Below are positions 19,111 to 19,856 of a stretch of DNA of 19,856 nt, piece after piece. Positions within the stretch are counted from its first letter, which is position 1. The number at the start of each line of letters is the position of its first letter. The notes beneath the pieces are model-generated. The model ran no database searches and had not been told where the DNA came from. It saw only the letters and a program-made list of their open reading frames with translations. The DNA lies in contig QYAI01000253.1 in the NCBI GenBank assembly GCA_003988855.1, forward strand, positions 1 to 19,856. The letters are read 5' to 3'. The position numbers and the translations under genes were made by a program. Source of the DNA: Arachnopeziza araneosa. Lineage: Eukaryota > Ascomycota > Leotiomycetes > Helotiales > Arachnopezizaceae.

Positions 19111-19856
19111 GTTAAGTGTTGGTATAATGATTTGAAAGTAAGAAGATATTCAAGTGAGTTGTGGATGTTGTTCAACACAGCGAGAAGAGCTCTATTTATC
19201 ACTTTGCATGCCGCGTATTCTCCCAAGTTCCGTTGATCATCAAGATGAAAACCAGCTTAGAAAGCCAGATGGTAGATGTCCACTTTCCAAATACAGTAAT
19301 AATGCTGGATGTGGCTTTCTAAGCGAGCGTAACCATTACGAATAAGAGATTGGTATATTGCATAAGTACATAAAGCTCTTCTAACGATAAATGGAAAACG
19401 GGATCATATGATACGAGCGCAGAGATCTCTATGAATGTTCTGGAATAATGTGACTGATAATATCAATCAGTAGAACGTAGGTAAGAGCTCCATATCCAGT
19501 ACACGTGACAAGGAGGCCGCGCTGGTGTCGATGAAACTGATTCAATATCCTTGATGTGAGGCAAGTTTTGTCAAGAGTGGCAGCACCAGGAGATAACATC
19601 GCTTGCCTAGGCGTAAGTGTCAAATATGGCAGCAGAGTTGCATTGATTGATGTTTAGGATATAGGAATAGAACAGATCGATAGGGCCAACAAATAACTTA
19701 GTGTGTTAGGCTGAGTCAGCACCCGCCAGTCCATTGGCAACCCATACGTTGACACTATAACGTAGTTTATCAGTAAGCGACTTATATCACTACGCGACTT
19801 GGAATCCCTGCCACTACCCCACTTCTACCACCTAATGAATTAATTAACAAATAACT
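19111..19856. other. Upstream region of the hydrolase gene; otherwise empty
   Basis: The first 100 bases hold the hydrolase leader and core promoter. A CACGTG E-box is at 19502-19507. The rest, to the end of the window, has no open frame with recognisable content, no RNA gene and no repeat that I could see. Confidence 0.5.
19192..19199 (-). promoter_or_regulatory. TATA-like box of the hydrolase gene
   Basis: Read on the minus strand this is ATAAATAG, about 80 bases before the start codon. The leader that follows is C/A/T-rich and free of ATG, which fits an ascomycete core promoter. Confidence 0.45.

Overview
The window looks like nuclear DNA of a filamentous ascomycete (Pezizomycotina). The evidence is short introns of mostly 44-66 bp with CTRAC-like branch sites, C/A-rich and CT-rich leaders before start codons, loosely spaced genes on both strands, and products typical of that group (a multi-PAS hybrid histidine kinase, Cft2, Sec24, a GFA-domain protein). 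A Leotiomycete is possible, but I cannot establish that from sequence alone. I saw no rRNA, tRNA, CRISPR array, virus or intact transposon.

Layout. 1-1585: no gene I can support; AT-rich, then a GC-rich stretch before the first gene. 1586-5181 (+): a seven-exon hybrid histidine kinase with four PAS-like regions, HisKA, HATPase and receiver. One intron of this gene lacks a normal acceptor. 5817-6050 (+): a small lysine-rich protein with an imperfect 12-bp tandem repeat in its promoter. 6530-6864 (+): a tentative two-exon small basic protein in a stretch open in all three + frames. 7371-7991 (-): an unnamed protein with a Pro/Gln-rich N-terminus and a compact C-terminal domain. 8766-11870 (-): the CPSF100/Cft2 homologue, whose first exon (11725-11870) I recovered upstream of a 177-bp intron. 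12274-15427 (+): Sec24 in three exons, divergent from Cft2 across about 400 bp. 16843-17337 (+): a small GFA/CENP-V zinc protein in two exons with a clear TATA-type promoter. 18229-19110 (-): a single-exon alpha/beta hydrolase. 19111-19856: its promoter and otherwise empty sequence.

How the genes relate. This is not an operon or an obvious biosynthetic cluster. Cft2 (mRNA 3'-end processing) and Sec24 (COPII cargo adaptor) are housekeeping genes sharing a divergent promoter region. The kinase is a signalling protein. The GFA-domain protein and the hydrolase are convergent accessory enzymes with no visible functional link. I found no convincing new multi-gene system. The most notable observation is the kinase intron whose expected acceptor reads GG instead of AG, directly after the exon carrying the phospho-acceptor histidine.
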